Position numbers and translations under genes: made by a program
Assembly: GCA_025459125.1 (NCBI GenBank)
Contig: JALORE010000003.1
Location: forward strand, 1-57,626
Source: Planctomycetota bacterium
Lineage (GTDB): Bacteria > Planctomycetota > Phycisphaerae > Sedimentisphaerales > Anaerobacaceae
DNA length: 57,626 bases
Reading direction: 5' to 3'
Shown here: positions 30,567-40,081 of the stretch, in pieces
Position numbering within the stretch: the first letter of the stretch is position 1
Layout: the number at the start of each line of letters is the position of its first letter
The notes under the pieces: generated by a model
Seen by the model: the letters and a program-made list of their open reading frames with translations, nothing else
The model's database searches: none
What the model was told of the DNA's origin: nothing

Positions 30567-32807
30567 ATGCCTAGGCCAACAAGTGCGTGGAAGATACCGT
30601 GGCTCGGACTGCTCGCCCTGCTCGCTCCGGCGGCAGCGGCGCGCGAGCGGACCGGGACAGTGCCGGACCCGCTGTCGGCGGGACCGTTCCCCGTGGGTGT
30701 CACGACGACGGTATTCGTCGACAGCAGCCGGACCGACAACCTGACCAAACAGCCGCGCACCCTGGTCACGGAGATCTGGTACCCCGCGACGGAGGCCGCG
30801 CGGCAGATGCCCCGGAACAAGTACTCCGACTTCATCCCGGGCGGCATCACGCCGGAAATCGACGCGCTGATCGCCAAGACCTACAAAATGAGCGCCGCCG
30901 AGGTGGACAAGCTCTACGGGAACGAGGCTCATCGCAACGCCCCGGTGCGCGAGGGGCATTTTCCGCTGGTGGTCTTCTCGCACGGCAACGGCGGCTCCCG
31001 CCATCAGAACACCTTCTGGTGCGACTGCCTCGCCAGCCACGGCTACGTGATCGTCGCGCCCGACCACACCGGCAACGCCCGCTGGACGATTCTCGACGGC
31101 AAGCCCATCGTGGCCCAATCCGCCGAGCGGATGAATTCCGCGCGGGACCGGCCGGTCGACGTGTGCTTTCTGCTCGACCAGATGATCCGCTGGGACCAGG
31201 GCGCGGACCGGCGTTTCGCGGGCCGGATCGACACGGCGCAGGCCGCCGTCGCCGGCATGTCCTTCGGCTCCTTCACCGCCCATTGGGCGGCCGATCGCGA
31301 CCCGCGCTTCCGGGCGGTGGTCGCGATGTCCGGCGCGCCGCCCACGCACACGAACCTGACCGTGCCGTCGCTGCGAATGCTGGGTACGGAAGACCGCACG
31401 CTGGGCGTCCTGGGCAATACCCTGATCCGCGCCAATCACGTGCAGCACACGGGTCCCGCGTTCCTGCTCGAATTGAAGAACGGCGGCCATTACTCCTTCA
31501 CCGACGTTTTCAAGATCAACAAGAACTTCGGCGACGGCATCGGCGCCGGCCGGCGGCGGGATACGAACGAGCCCTTCGAGTTCACCTCGATGGAGTTGAC
31601 CTACCGGATCGTCAATTCCTGCAGCGTGGCGTTTCTGGGTTACTACTTGAAGGGTCAGGACGAGTACGGGACGTTCTTGACCGGGAACCACTGGCCCGAG
31701 ATCGTGAACTGGGAGGTGAAAGGGCTGGTGCGCCTGCCGCCCCAGTACCCGAAGCTGAATCCGGAACCTTTTGGCAAGGGGATCTTCGGCCATGTGCGTG
31801 CCGGGGGCAAGATCCGGGGCTCGCCCCAGTCCCTTCGTGCCCTGGCGGAGAATCCGTACGTGGCCGGGACGCAACTATCCTACTGCTGGTCGGAGTTGGA
31901 GCCGCAAGAGGGCCAGTATCGGTGGGACATCATCGAAGACGACATGGACGTCTGGGCGCAAAACGGCAAGAAATGCTGGCTGGAGGTCGCCACGGCGTTC
32001 CGCTGGGACCCGAGCGGTCGCCTGGGGGTGCCGGCATGGGCGTACGACAAGGGCGTGCCCAGGATCCAGGCGGCCGGTTCCGCGCCGTACCCGGTCTATT
32101 GGCATCCGCTCTACCTGGAGTTGTGGGGGAAATTCGTCACCGCGTTGGGGCGGAAGTTCGATGGCGATCCGCGGCTCGAGTGGGTGGCCGTCGGGGGACA
32201 TACCACCGGGACCGAGCCGCGGCTCTCGTCGAAGGAGAATGACCTCGTGATGGAGCAATGGGTCAAAGCCGGCTTCGATGGGTTCACGCCGGAAGGCGTC
32301 TATCTGCAGCGGGCGATTCTCCCGATTTACCGGATGTTCCGCATCGCGTTCCGCCGGACGCCCGTCAGTGCCACGTTCATTTCGGTCGGGGAGTTCTCCG
32401 AGGTGATGAATCGTTTTGCCGCCGAACAGGGCTTCATGCTTACCAGCAATGGGTTTGGTGCGCGGGCCGCCACCCGCAGCGCCCGGACGACCATGCGGCA
32501 GCGGCAGGAAACCTGGGGCACGAAGGTGGCCTATGCCGAATTCGGGCCCTCCGGCCGGGATTCCCGCTTTCTGCAGGAGGACTTCGTGAAACCCCCGGGA
32601 GTGACCGTCAAGGAAATGCGGGATGCGAAGTACACCGCCCGGTTGATGGACATCTACCGCGGCGCGATCGGCGATGACCACGACCCGTCCCTCGAGCCTC
32701 ACAGTCGGCTCAGCTATGTGCCGCTGTCGGAACGGGCGCCCGCGGTGGAGACGGAGCAGGAGTGGAACGCCGCCTTGAAGTGGGCTTGCGAGCATTTGGA
32801 GAAGTGA
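30567..32807 (+). CDS. Secreted alpha/beta-hydrolase esterase fused to GH-like TIM barrel
   Basis: A 746-residue exported two-part protein. A signal peptide is followed by an alpha/beta hydrolase of the PAF-acetylhydrolase/dienelactone-hydrolase type: VTEIWYPAT, VVFSHGNGGSRHQN (oxyanion loop), nucleophile Ser in AGMSFGS and a likely catalytic His in KNGGHYSF. From about residue 415 a TIM-barrel module follows: LSYCWSELEPQEGQYRWDII, RKFDGDPRLEWVAVGGHTTG with Glu in TGTEPR, and AYAEFGPSG. This second module aligns with the N-terminal module of the triple fusion at 17437 (shared RKFDGDP and the W-S-x-x-EP-x-x-G pattern). ATG 30567 has GGGAGG upstream. It probably deacylates and cleaves or binds a substituted glycan. 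Confidence 0.85.
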   Translation: MPRPTSAWKIPWLGLLALLAPAAAARERTGTVPDPLSAGPFPVGVTTTVFVDSSRTDNLTKQPRTLVTEIWYPATEAARQMPRNKYSDFIPGGITPEIDALIAKTYKMSAAEVDKLYGNEAHRNAPVREGHFPLVVFSHGNGGSRHQNTFWCDCLASHGYVIVAPDHTGNARWTILDGKPIVAQSAERMNSARDRPVDVCFLLDQMIRWDQGADRRFAGRIDTAQAAVAGMSFGSFTAHWAADRDPRFRAVVAMSGAPPTHTNLTVPSLRMLGTEDRTLGVLGNTLIRANHVQHTGPAFLLELKNGGHYSFTDVFKINKNFGDGIGAGRRRDTNEPFEFTSMELTYRIVNSCSVAFLGYYLKGQDEYGTFLTGNHWPEIVNWEVKGLVRLPPQYPKLNPEPFGKGIFGHVRAGGKIRGSPQSLRALAENPYVAGTQLSYCWSELEPQEGQYRWDIIEDDMDVWAQNGKKCWLEVATAFRWDPSGRLGVPAWAYDKGVPRIQAAGSAPYPVYWHPLYLELWGKFVTALGRKFDGDPRLEWVAVGGHTTGTEPRLSSKENDLVMEQWVKAGFDGFTPEGVYLQRAILPIYRMFRIAFRRTPVSATFISVGEFSEVMNRFAAEQGFMLTSNGFGARAATRSARTTMRQRQETWGTKVAYAEFGPSGRDSRFLQEDFVKPPGVTVKEMRDAKYTARLMDIYRGAIGDDHDPSLEPHSRLSYVPLSERAPAVETEQEWNAALKWACEHLEK

Positions 32808-32925
32808 CCGCCCACGCAGCGCGGGCCCGAGAGAGATGCGCCGGGACTCTGTTCGGCCGGCCCCGTCCACCTGAATGGCCCCATATCACTCGCTATCGTC
32901 CCGGGACTCCGCGGGAGAAGACACC

Positions 32926-33099
32926 ATGGTTCCGAGGGAACTCCAGCTGGTTGGCCCGTGCCTCATCTCTGTCACGATCATGATGGCCGGAGGGGACGCT
33001 CGGGCTCAAGGGGTACGTGGGTCGCCCGCGCCCCGGCAGGGTCGCGTCAAACATCTGGGACGCAACTCCGGGACGCCGCACTGGTCACCGGCATCTTGA
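32926..33099 (+). CDS. Possible short secreted peptide or gene remnant
   Basis: A 57-residue frame with GGGAGA 8 bases before the ATG and a plausible signal peptide (core LVGPCLISVTIMM, cleavage near DARAQG). The remainder is basic with no recognised domain. It may be the decayed 5' end of a secreted enzyme gene, since signal peptide plus RBS is what survives in such remnants. Base composition alone could also produce it. Confidence 0.3.
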   Translation: MVPRELQLVGPCLISVTIMMAGGDARAQGVRGSPAPRQGRVKHLGRNSGTPHWSPAS

Positions 33100-33134
33100 G
33101 CCGGCTCCTTACAGGTTGCCCCGTGCCGTGCGCC

Positions 33135-33157
33135 AGCGGCAAGCTGCGCTTGCCGCT
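33135..33157. repeat. Solo GGCAAGC-class palindrome
   Basis: AGCGGCAAGC-TGC-GCTTGCCGCT, a perfect 10-bp stem with a 3-base loop. It shares its core with the repeats at 531-613, 2446-2554 and 8981-9011 and lies between two converging genes. Confidence 0.6.
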
Positions 33158-33208
33158 GCCGGCCACGCCTGCGGGTTCTTCTGGGCTTCACACACACCCT
33201 CCCAGGGT

Positions 33209-35713
33209 TCACGGCAGCACGCCGAACTCGTCACACCCGATGTCGAGGCGCACACCCGCCGGACGCGACTGACCGTCGAGATCGAACAGGACCCACGCAG
33301 AAACCAGGGCCGGATCGCCGGCGTCGATACAGGGTGAGCCGGCCGTCAGGTGATAATCACCGTTACTCCAGACCGCGTTCGTATCGCCCGGCACCGCACG
33401 CGTGCCCGGGTCGGCCGCGCTGACCCAGCGGCCCGCCCGGACAAACGCCGGGTCCGCATCGATGTTGCCCACGCCATCATGGCCGCCCTCGACGTTGCAG
33501 TGGATCACCGTCGCCGCGTCGACGGTGATTTGTGCGGTCCCCGCCGGCCCGCCGTTGGCGCGCACGATCGTGTTGACGACAACCGGCTTGCCGCCCCGCA
33601 GCCCCGGGCCGCGGTTGCCGACGATCGTGCACTGCAGGACCTGCGCCAGGTTGTACGCGATCTTGCGGCCTTCGCGGGAAGCCCACATCTCGAGGCCGTC
33701 GCCGCCGTTGCCCGCGACGATGCAGGTCGCCAGCGTGGGGTTGGCCCCTTCCCATAACTTCATTCCCGCCTCCGCATTATCGACAATCCGGCACAAGTGG
33801 ATCACCGGGGCCGCGCCCTGGCAGTAGATGCCCCGGGTCGCGCCCGTGATCGTGAAGCCTGCCAGGACGGAGTTCGCGTCCTCGCCGTGGGCGAACACCA
33901 CGGCGTCCGCGCTGCCCTGGATCACCGTCGCCGCGACCACTGCCGGATCGAACGGGTCCTGCGAACGGATCGTCAGGGCCTTGCCCTGGAACGAGACGGT
34001 CTCCCGGTACGTGCCGGGGGCCGCGACGATCACGTCGCCGTCCGTGGCCTCCTGGACGGCGTGCCGCATGTAGTTGTACCGGGTTCCTTTTGTCGTGTTT
34101 TCCACGGGCCCCTCCGCCACGGTCAGGGGCGGCACCACCAGCTCGATTCCCGTACCGCTCCCAAGGTTGCGCGAGTACTTCCTGTCGGTGGGATTGTTCC
34201 AGTGCTCGTGGACGCCGAGGCTCGCCAGCCGCGTCCCGTCGCCGTCGGGATCGTAGCCGACGCGCGACGGCGGGTTGTCCGCCTGCGCGGCTTCGTGCAG
34301 GTAGTTATCCACGCCGGACCCGGTGCAGTCCGTCTCCAGCGGCTCGTTCCGGACGAAATCGAGCGCGACCGAGTCGATCGCGACCGGATCCTGGGACAGG
34401 AACAAGCTGGACGTCCAGTCGTTGCCGAACGAGTTGAAGCGGATGACCTCCGCGCTCTGGTTCCGCGCGGCGTACAAGCCGTCGATCAGGTACAGCAACG
34501 TCTTACCGCCCAGGTGCGGGTGGCCGATCAGATCGACGAGGCAATTGTATGAGCCCATGGCCCGATTGCGGTCGCCGAAGGAGTGCAGCGGCGCGGGCGT
34601 CCAGCCGCCGTTGCTCGGCCAGTAGATTGAGCCGAAGTGATTCTTGCCGCAGAACGTCACGCCGAACAGGCTGTGCGAGCGCAGCAGCGCCATATTGATG
34701 AGGTACTTCGCCTCGGTGACAACACGCGGCGGATACGCGCGGGCGCCGCCGGGGATGGTCGCATCGGCGAAGCGGATGGGCTGGCTCGTGTCATGGACGG
34801 CGCCGACTCGGCCGTTACGCGTCGAGCTGCAGACGAACTGCACCGCCTGGAAGTCCGGATTGCCCCGGACCTTGGTGAAGATCGGGTCGCCGATGTAGCG
34901 GGCGGCGTCGTAGATCGTGATGGCCGTGGCGGGCACGCCCGCGACATGGACGAGCTGATCGAGCAGGGAATGAACCATCTGCGGGCTCGGCATGCCGGCG
35001 CGCGGGCCCCAGGTGCCGCCGCTGTCCTGGTTCATGTTGATCTTGAGGACGACCTTCTCCCCCCTGCTGTATCCGATATCGCCCAGATTATGGGTCCGGT
35101 TGAAGTAGCGGAACAGGGCATCCCACGCGGCGCGATCGCTCGCGGCGCCGGTCAGCGTTCGCAGGGCCTGCGCGACCATCACATCCACCGCGTCCTGGTT
35201 GACGTGACGGTCCTCCCACCAGGCGCCGGTCACGCCGTCCCACAGGGTCGATTCGGGATCGTGGACCCAGACGACTCGCCCGGGATGGATGCCCCGGCCG
35301 ATGCCGAGCGGACGGTTGGCCGGCTCGCTTGGGGTCCAGGCAGCCTGTACTCCGCGGTCACTCGTAATGCTCAGCGAGCACCACAGGGCACCAACCGCCA
35401 CCGCCAGAAACGCACCGGCGATCACGTAGCGCGATTGCGCCGCCAGAGATCGGGCCCTGCGATAGGCCGCCCACGACGCGAGCAGGCCTGCCACCCATAT
35501 GACGAATCCGCCGGCCAGCGGCCCTGCAAGGCGCTGACAGGGATAAGCCGCGCGCGACGGCTTGGGTAGAACACGGACCAGAAACCACAGCAGTGAGACC
35601 AGCCCGAGCAGCGGGAAGACGCAATACAGCCAGCCATGTTCTCGCCGCTGCGGGATGCAACGCCCCGTCCGGGGACAAACCCTCGTAGTTCTCTCCTCAT
35701 GGTTCTTCGACAT
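33209..35713 (-). CDS. Membrane-anchored DUF362 protein with beta-helix C-terminus
   Basis: An 834-residue protein. Residues about 25-130 hold three hydrophobic helices (GWLYCVFPLLGLVSLLWFLV, GGFVIWVAGLLASWA, YVIAGAFLAVAVGALW), so it is anchored with its bulk probably outside. Residues about 135-540 match the DUF362 family (VVLKINMNQ, EAKYLINMALLRSHSLFGVTF, CGKNHFGSIYWP, LFLSQDPVAIDSVALDFV). The remainder is a right-handed parallel beta-helix of the pectin-lyase-like/NosD type (ADAVVFAHGEDANSVLAGFT, GIYCQGAAPVIHLCRI, IDADPAFVRAGRW). The ATG at 35713 has GGGAGG upstream; earlier in-frame ATGs lack one. DUF362's activity is poorly known and the four-Cys ferredoxin part seen in some members is absent. 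Confidence 0.82.
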   Translation of the reverse strand: MSKNHEERTTRVCPRTGRCIPQRREHGWLYCVFPLLGLVSLLWFLVRVLPKPSRAAYPCQRLAGPLAGGFVIWVAGLLASWAAYRRARSLAAQSRYVIAGAFLAVAVGALWCSLSITSDRGVQAAWTPSEPANRPLGIGRGIHPGRVVWVHDPESTLWDGVTGAWWEDRHVNQDAVDVMVAQALRTLTGAASDRAAWDALFRYFNRTHNLGDIGYSRGEKVVLKINMNQDSGGTWGPRAGMPSPQMVHSLLDQLVHVAGVPATAITIYDAARYIGDPIFTKVRGNPDFQAVQFVCSSTRNGRVGAVHDTSQPIRFADATIPGGARAYPPRVVTEAKYLINMALLRSHSLFGVTFCGKNHFGSIYWPSNGGWTPAPLHSFGDRNRAMGSYNCLVDLIGHPHLGGKTLLYLIDGLYAARNQSAEVIRFNSFGNDWTSSLFLSQDPVAIDSVALDFVRNEPLETDCTGSGVDNYLHEAAQADNPPSRVGYDPDGDGTRLASLGVHEHWNNPTDRKYSRNLGSGTGIELVVPPLTVAEGPVENTTKGTRYNYMRHAVQEATDGDVIVAAPGTYRETVSFQGKALTIRSQDPFDPAVVAATVIQGSADAVVFAHGEDANSVLAGFTITGATRGIYCQGAAPVIHLCRIVDNAEAGMKLWEGANPTLATCIVAGNGGDGLEMWASREGRKIAYNLAQVLQCTIVGNRGPGLRGGKPVVVNTIVRANGGPAGTAQITVDAATVIHCNVEGGHDGVGNIDADPAFVRAGRWVSAADPGTRAVPGDTNAVWSNGDYHLTAGSPCIDAGDPALVSAWVLFDLDGQSRPAGVRLDIGCDEFGVLP

Positions 35714-36127
35714 TGTCGCCACCTCCCGTGGTCCGGAGTTCTTCATGGTAGATGCGAGCCGGGAATCTGCCGGTGGTGCCACTCCCGGTGTGCAGATAAT
35801 CCGAATACCGTCCTATCGGCGTCGTCCCCCAGTATGTTATCAGGCGGACCCTTGTGGAGCAACTACGGCAATCAGACCTGCGGCAGCCTGGTGTATGTCA
35901 AAGTATAGGGCGGGCAAATCCTCCTCCGTAGTCTTGGCACGGTCCATAGGTTTAGGACGCACCGCCCTATATGTCAGAGGTAGCAATGAGCAACTTCGCT
36001 CTCATGGTAGCCGGTCCGGGAAACTTGGCAAGAAGAAAATACCCAGATTTTCCATACCGCCCCATTACCCACACCGCCCCCCGCGGATAATCCCGATCGT
36101 AGACGGACGCGCCCCGGGCATGCCCCG
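35714..36127. other. Spacer with 10-bp inverted repeat
   Basis: A 414-base gap between two leftward genes. The one notable structure is TATAGGGCGG (35904-35913) facing CCGCCCTATA (35962-35971), a perfect 10-base dyad around a 48-base centre. No gene is recognised. Confidence 0.5.
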
Positions 36128-38176
36128 TCAATCCGCCTTGGCTTCCTGACGCTTCGGTTCCCTCTCGTCTGCTTCCTTGAGGCGCGATACGCGGCCGTTG
36201 GGCTTCCACAGCCAGGCATCAAACAGTTCTGCGGATCGATCGTCGTCCACCTCGGAACGGAAGATCGTGCTTCTGCGCCACGCGGCGATCGCACCGCTGA
36301 TCTTCTCGCCCTCCTGTTGGGATAGTCCTGTCCCCTCGTGCTCGAGCGGATCGCTCTTGAGACCGTACATGGTGACGGTCTCTCGTTCCGGGTCGTACAC
36401 GTACTTCCGGTCGCCCTGGACGAAGCCCGCCGGGCCCTGGTGCATCCATCCGGAGAAATACACCCTGCGGTCCGCCGGTAGCGGCCGCAACGCATCGACC
36501 CCGTCAAAGCCCATCGCGCCAGCGTCGAATCCAAGCAGCCCCAGGAGCATCGGCGTCACGTCCAGCGAGCTGACCGGCGCCGTGATCCGCCGACCCGCGT
36601 CGATCAGATGCGGTGCCCGCAGACACAGCGCGATCCGCAGCACCTCCTCGAAGGCCAGCCGCTCGTGGCCGTGGATGCGGTGTTCGCCGAAGCCCTCTCC
36701 GTGATCGCCCACGACGCACAGGATCGTGTCCTGGCCCAACCCGAGGTCCGCGAGCTGCACATCGAGCGCCGCCAGGAAGCGATCGGTGTACGCGACCGTC
36801 TGCAGGTAGCGCTCGGTCGGCTCCCGGCCCTGCGGGCCGTACCATGAGGGCACCTCGTACGGATCGTGGGTCACCGAGCATAAGACCACCAGCAGGAACG
36901 GCCGGCGGTCCGACTCGATCCACGCGCGGATCGGGTCCAGCAGGGCGAATTCGTCCGACCCGAGGTAGCCGACGTGCTGGTTCGGATCATTCAGGTTTTC
37001 GCGGGACCAGAAGTCATCGAATCCCAGGTTGTGCACGAGTCCCGGCCGGGATTCGAAACTACCCTTCGCCGATTGGAAGAAGGCCGTCCGAAAGCCCAGG
37101 GTCTGCCGCAGGATGGTGGCCAGGCTCGCGTAGGGCTGGTCGACCGGCACGGTCTCCGCGATGTCCTGTGACGCCGAGGGCACGCGCCCCGTCAGCAGGG
37201 CGAACAGCGCTTTGGTCGTGTGGGTTACAACCGAGCGGGCACTCGTGAAGGAGACGCCCTGCGCAGCCAACGTGGACAAATAGGGCGTCGGCCCGCCCGG
37301 CCGGCCGGCTCCTTGTGGCGCGATCCCCCCCTGCTCGGCCGCCAGCGAGGTGCAATCGTATTGGACGCCTTCGAGCACCACGACCACGATGTTGTGGTTG
37401 ATCCGTGGCCGTGCGAGTTGCGCCTTGACCTCGCCGGCGCGCGGCAAGCGCCGCGTCGCGTTCTTGAAATCGCTCCGCGCGACATGACGATATTGCGGCA
37501 GCACGAACGCCAGGATCGCCCGCGCCTGGCAATTCCAGCGCAGCCCGGCCGCCGCGACGGGCGTGGAGCCGAGATTCGAGACCGCCGCGTCGCCGCCCAA
37601 CGCCACCAGCCCGATCATCAGCGATCCGGCGATCCGCAGGCGAAAACGCCCGGCATGATGTGCCGGCCGCGGCGCGCGCGCCAGAATCGGAAAGAACAGC
37701 ATCAAGGCCACAGCGCTCGGGAGCAGCAGAGCCGCCGCCACACCCGGCATGCGGACCAGGCTCACGACCACCAACCAGCCGATGTTCAGCGGATCACGCA
37801 CCAGCGGGTGAACGTCCATGGGCAGAATCTGCGTACCGGTGCGCACCAGCCAGCCGGCATTCATGACCGACCATGTGCAGACCAGTGCCGCCACGATCAG
37901 CGCGCTGCGGACCACACGTCTCCTGGGCCACAGGTAACACGCCCCCACCAAAACCGCCTCCAGGATCACCAGCACGCCAATATCCGTGAGAACCCAATGG
38001 TGGTATTCGTGCATCAGGTCATAGCGCGCCGCATAGTACAGCTTCGCCCCCAGATTGCACAGAAGCGAGCCCAACAGAATCGCCGTACAGGCCCGTGGCG
38101 CCAGGAACTCGTACACCGCCCTGCCCTGCGCACGGCTCCATCCAATTCCTGCGTCTTGGCGCGGACTCTCGATCAT
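36128..38176 (-). CDS. LTA-synthase-like membrane sulfatase/phosphotransferase
   Basis: A 682-residue integral membrane protein of the alkaline-phosphatase superfamily, in layout like lipoteichoic acid synthase or EptA-type enzymes. Residues about 25-215 contain five hydrophobic helices. The large extracytoplasmic domain begins about residue 265 with VVVVLEGVQYDCTSL, and the probable nucleophile is a Thr in VVTHTTKALFALLTG, in place of the sulfatase Cys/Ser maturation motif, as in phosphotransferases. CVVGDHGEGFGEH supplies the C-terminal metal ligands. It probably moves a phospho-headgroup onto, or hydrolyses it from, a surface polymer; a true sulfatase role is unlikely. No clear ribosome site is seen at the ATG, so the start is less certain. 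Confidence 0.8.
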   Translation of the reverse strand: MIESPRQDAGIGWSRAQGRAVYEFLAPRACTAILLGSLLCNLGAKLYYAARYDLMHEYHHWVLTDIGVLVILEAVLVGACYLWPRRRVVRSALIVAALVCTWSVMNAGWLVRTGTQILPMDVHPLVRDPLNIGWLVVVSLVRMPGVAAALLLPSAVALMLFFPILARAPRPAHHAGRFRLRIAGSLMIGLVALGGDAAVSNLGSTPVAAAGLRWNCQARAILAFVLPQYRHVARSDFKNATRRLPRAGEVKAQLARPRINHNIVVVVLEGVQYDCTSLAAEQGGIAPQGAGRPGGPTPYLSTLAAQGVSFTSARSVVTHTTKALFALLTGRVPSASQDIAETVPVDQPYASLATILRQTLGFRTAFFQSAKGSFESRPGLVHNLGFDDFWSRENLNDPNQHVGYLGSDEFALLDPIRAWIESDRRPFLLVVLCSVTHDPYEVPSWYGPQGREPTERYLQTVAYTDRFLAALDVQLADLGLGQDTILCVVGDHGEGFGEHRIHGHERLAFEEVLRIALCLRAPHLIDAGRRITAPVSSLDVTPMLLGLLGFDAGAMGFDGVDALRPLPADRRVYFSGWMHQGPAGFVQGDRKYVYDPERETVTMYGLKSDPLEHEGTGLSQQEGEKISGAIAAWRRSTIFRSEVDDDRSAELFDAWLWKPNGRVSRLKEADEREPKRQEAKAD

Positions 38177-39148
38177 ACGCGCAGCATACCCTACTCATTC
38201 TGCAATAGCAAGAACACCGCCCACCCTGCCGCCTTCGACCTGGATTTGCAGCTAATCTCTCCTGATGGTAGTCGTCTCCCACCAATGCCTATTGCAGCCC
38301 CCCGGCGCCCGCAGCCCAGCGCCAGTGCCTTCCCAGCTCTGTCATCTCACACCAGTCTCCGTTGAAGTCCGCCACACTGTGCGTACCGCACACGCTTCGC
38401 GAACATCCAGTGCGTCCTATAAGACACGTTGTATTGTCATCATAAACGCTGCTACTGCACATATCCCCTATATTACCCACCTTAACCACTCCAGCGACCC
38501 ACTCGTTCAATGTCGCCGCACAACGACATCATTGTGGCCAACAACCAGATAACAAGCCTCTCGGCAGTTCTCGCTTGGCATACAGCACGGCCAGCATACC
38601 AAGTAGACAAAGCATCGCACATGACGTGCAAGACAAGCGCCGCCCGAGCATGCTGGTGCCGTGGAGCCGCATATGCGCCCACATACAGCCATACGAACCG
38701 CTAGCCACAACCATGGAATCAACGACCAACCACAACAACGGGCAAGGACAGACGTCCAAGCGTCAACCAGGCACATTGCACTGCAAGACCAAGACGCCCC
38801 AAACATCATCCGTCACTCCAGGCCCCTGTGATCAAGCCTCAACAGAACCCTCTCCCAACGATGCTGCTCCAGCAGACCATCTCACCATACCGTTCGTTTG
38901 AGCAAAGCGCAGCCAGGCCACCACGGGTATCATCCAGGAATGACGGAAAACACAACCAAGCCACAGCCACCATGCTGGAGGAATGTTAAGACCGGTCTCG
39001 TGCGTCTCGCGTCCAGCGATCCAGCCTCATTGAAACAGAAACCACCAGCTCACGCCTCATCGAATACCGTTCTTAGCGACTACAGAAGAGAAGGACAAGC
39101 ACCACGTGGAGACCGGTCCGTCCTGTAACGAACGCATAAACAGGCCAG

Positions 39149-39164
39149 TGTTCCACGTGACACA
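39149..39164. promoter_or_regulatory. parS-like site 1
   Basis: TGTTCCACGTGACACA matches 14 of 16 bases of the chromosomal parS consensus TGTTTCACGTGAAACA, including the CACGTG core. It lies about 0.9 kb upstream of parB. Confidence 0.75.
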
Positions 39165-39921
39165 TACTCGTGCCAGCAAGCTCCACATGGAATACTAGTA
39201 TCGCCAAGCCATACCGATGATGGCTCTTCTTCCACGTATGCCATGACGGTTTCTCTTGGCCAGAATCATGCGAGCGTTCTGTCCACAAGAATGACAACCT
39301 CGCAGGGAAGAAGACATCACGAGTCTCACGGAATTCCATTTTGTCGTCTGGGTTGTCAGTGCGCGAAGCCTGTCGTCGAAGCAGACAGTAGAGCGCTACG
39401 TTGGAACCTGCCAATCGCGTTTTTTGCCGAATTCTGGCAGCCGAATTCCTTCGCGAGGACCACATTCGTCTGGACTTCTGGTCCGTTTCTTGTACCCGTT
39501 TCTCTCGATTGACACGCTTCGTATGTCCACGGTGGCGAGCGATGCATTCCACGCGTGGTTGCCTCGGCTGTTCCAATCGGCAACAAGGCGATGTTTTGGA
39601 CAACCGCATCGTCGTTCTCTTGCCAGATTTTGACCGGGGTCTTGGCTGACTGGCGTTGGCCGTACAAACCACGGCGGGACCACCGATGCGTCACGAGAGA
39701 ACGCGCGCAAGCCAGATCTAACTTTACTCCTGTCGTTGCCTGTCGCATTTGCCGCTCAAGTACCGCATGGCTGATGGGACAAGTACGTTGTGCAGATCAG
39801 GCCGTTGGAGCGCGGAAGAGACCAGTGCTACCGATGGACGTGGCCTTCGTTTCCAGAAAAGTATGGCGTTGTCATCACGGCCGAGCCGAATGATGTGCGA
39901 TGCACTAGGTCGCTGAAGCAG

Positions 39922-39937
39922 TGTTCCACGTGACACA
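39922..39937. promoter_or_regulatory. parS-like site 2
   Basis: An identical 16-mer to site 1 (identity extends to the preceding CAG), 773 bases away, about 145 bases before parB. An exact second copy of a 16-mer this close to parB is hard to ascribe to chance. Confidence 0.8.
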
Positions 39938-40005
39938 ACTGCGCTATTCTGCGAAGAAGTCGCGCGGAAATATGAATAAGTTATGGATAAGTTGCCGAAA
40001 AGACA

Positions 40006-40035
40006 TTGAGAGTTGCTTCCTGTATCATATATAAT
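40006..40035 (+). promoter_or_regulatory. Sigma70-type promoter of parB
   Basis: TTGAGA at 40006-40011 and a perfect TATAAT at 40030-40035, 18 bases apart, in AT-rich DNA. The parB start follows 47 bases later behind GGAGGT. parS site 2 lies about 70 bases upstream, so ParB could repress or spread over it. Confidence 0.7.
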
Positions 40036-40081
40036 CTACGGCTCGCAAGGCCGCACATCATCAGGAACATGGAGGTAGAAC

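Larger units (their letters stand above)
32808..33208. other. Spacer with possible gene fragment and repeat
   Basis: A 401-base stretch between converging genes. It contains a possible short secreted ORF (32926-33099) and one GGCAAGC-class palindrome (33135-33157); nothing else is recognised. Confidence 0.5.
38177..40081. other. Gene-free candidate origin/centromere region
   Basis: A 1.9 kb stretch with no credible gene on either strand and visibly lower GC than the flanks. The upper strand is strongly C over G on the left (hand count 48 C, 20 G at 38761-38880) and G over C on the right (27 C, 40 G at 39781-39900), with the change near 39.3 kb. It holds two identical parS-like 16-mers (39149-39164, 39922-39937), an AT-rich segment with a near-consensus DnaA box (TTATCCATA on the lower strand, 39982-39990) and the parB promoter. 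Genes left of it run mainly leftward and those just right run rightward. Confidence 0.6.

Noticed and set aside
38507..38809. Short frames in the candidate origin region
   Set aside because: Odd amino-acid composition (Cys/Trp/Met-rich on the lower strand), no ribosome sites, no domain, and frames on both strands of equal quality.
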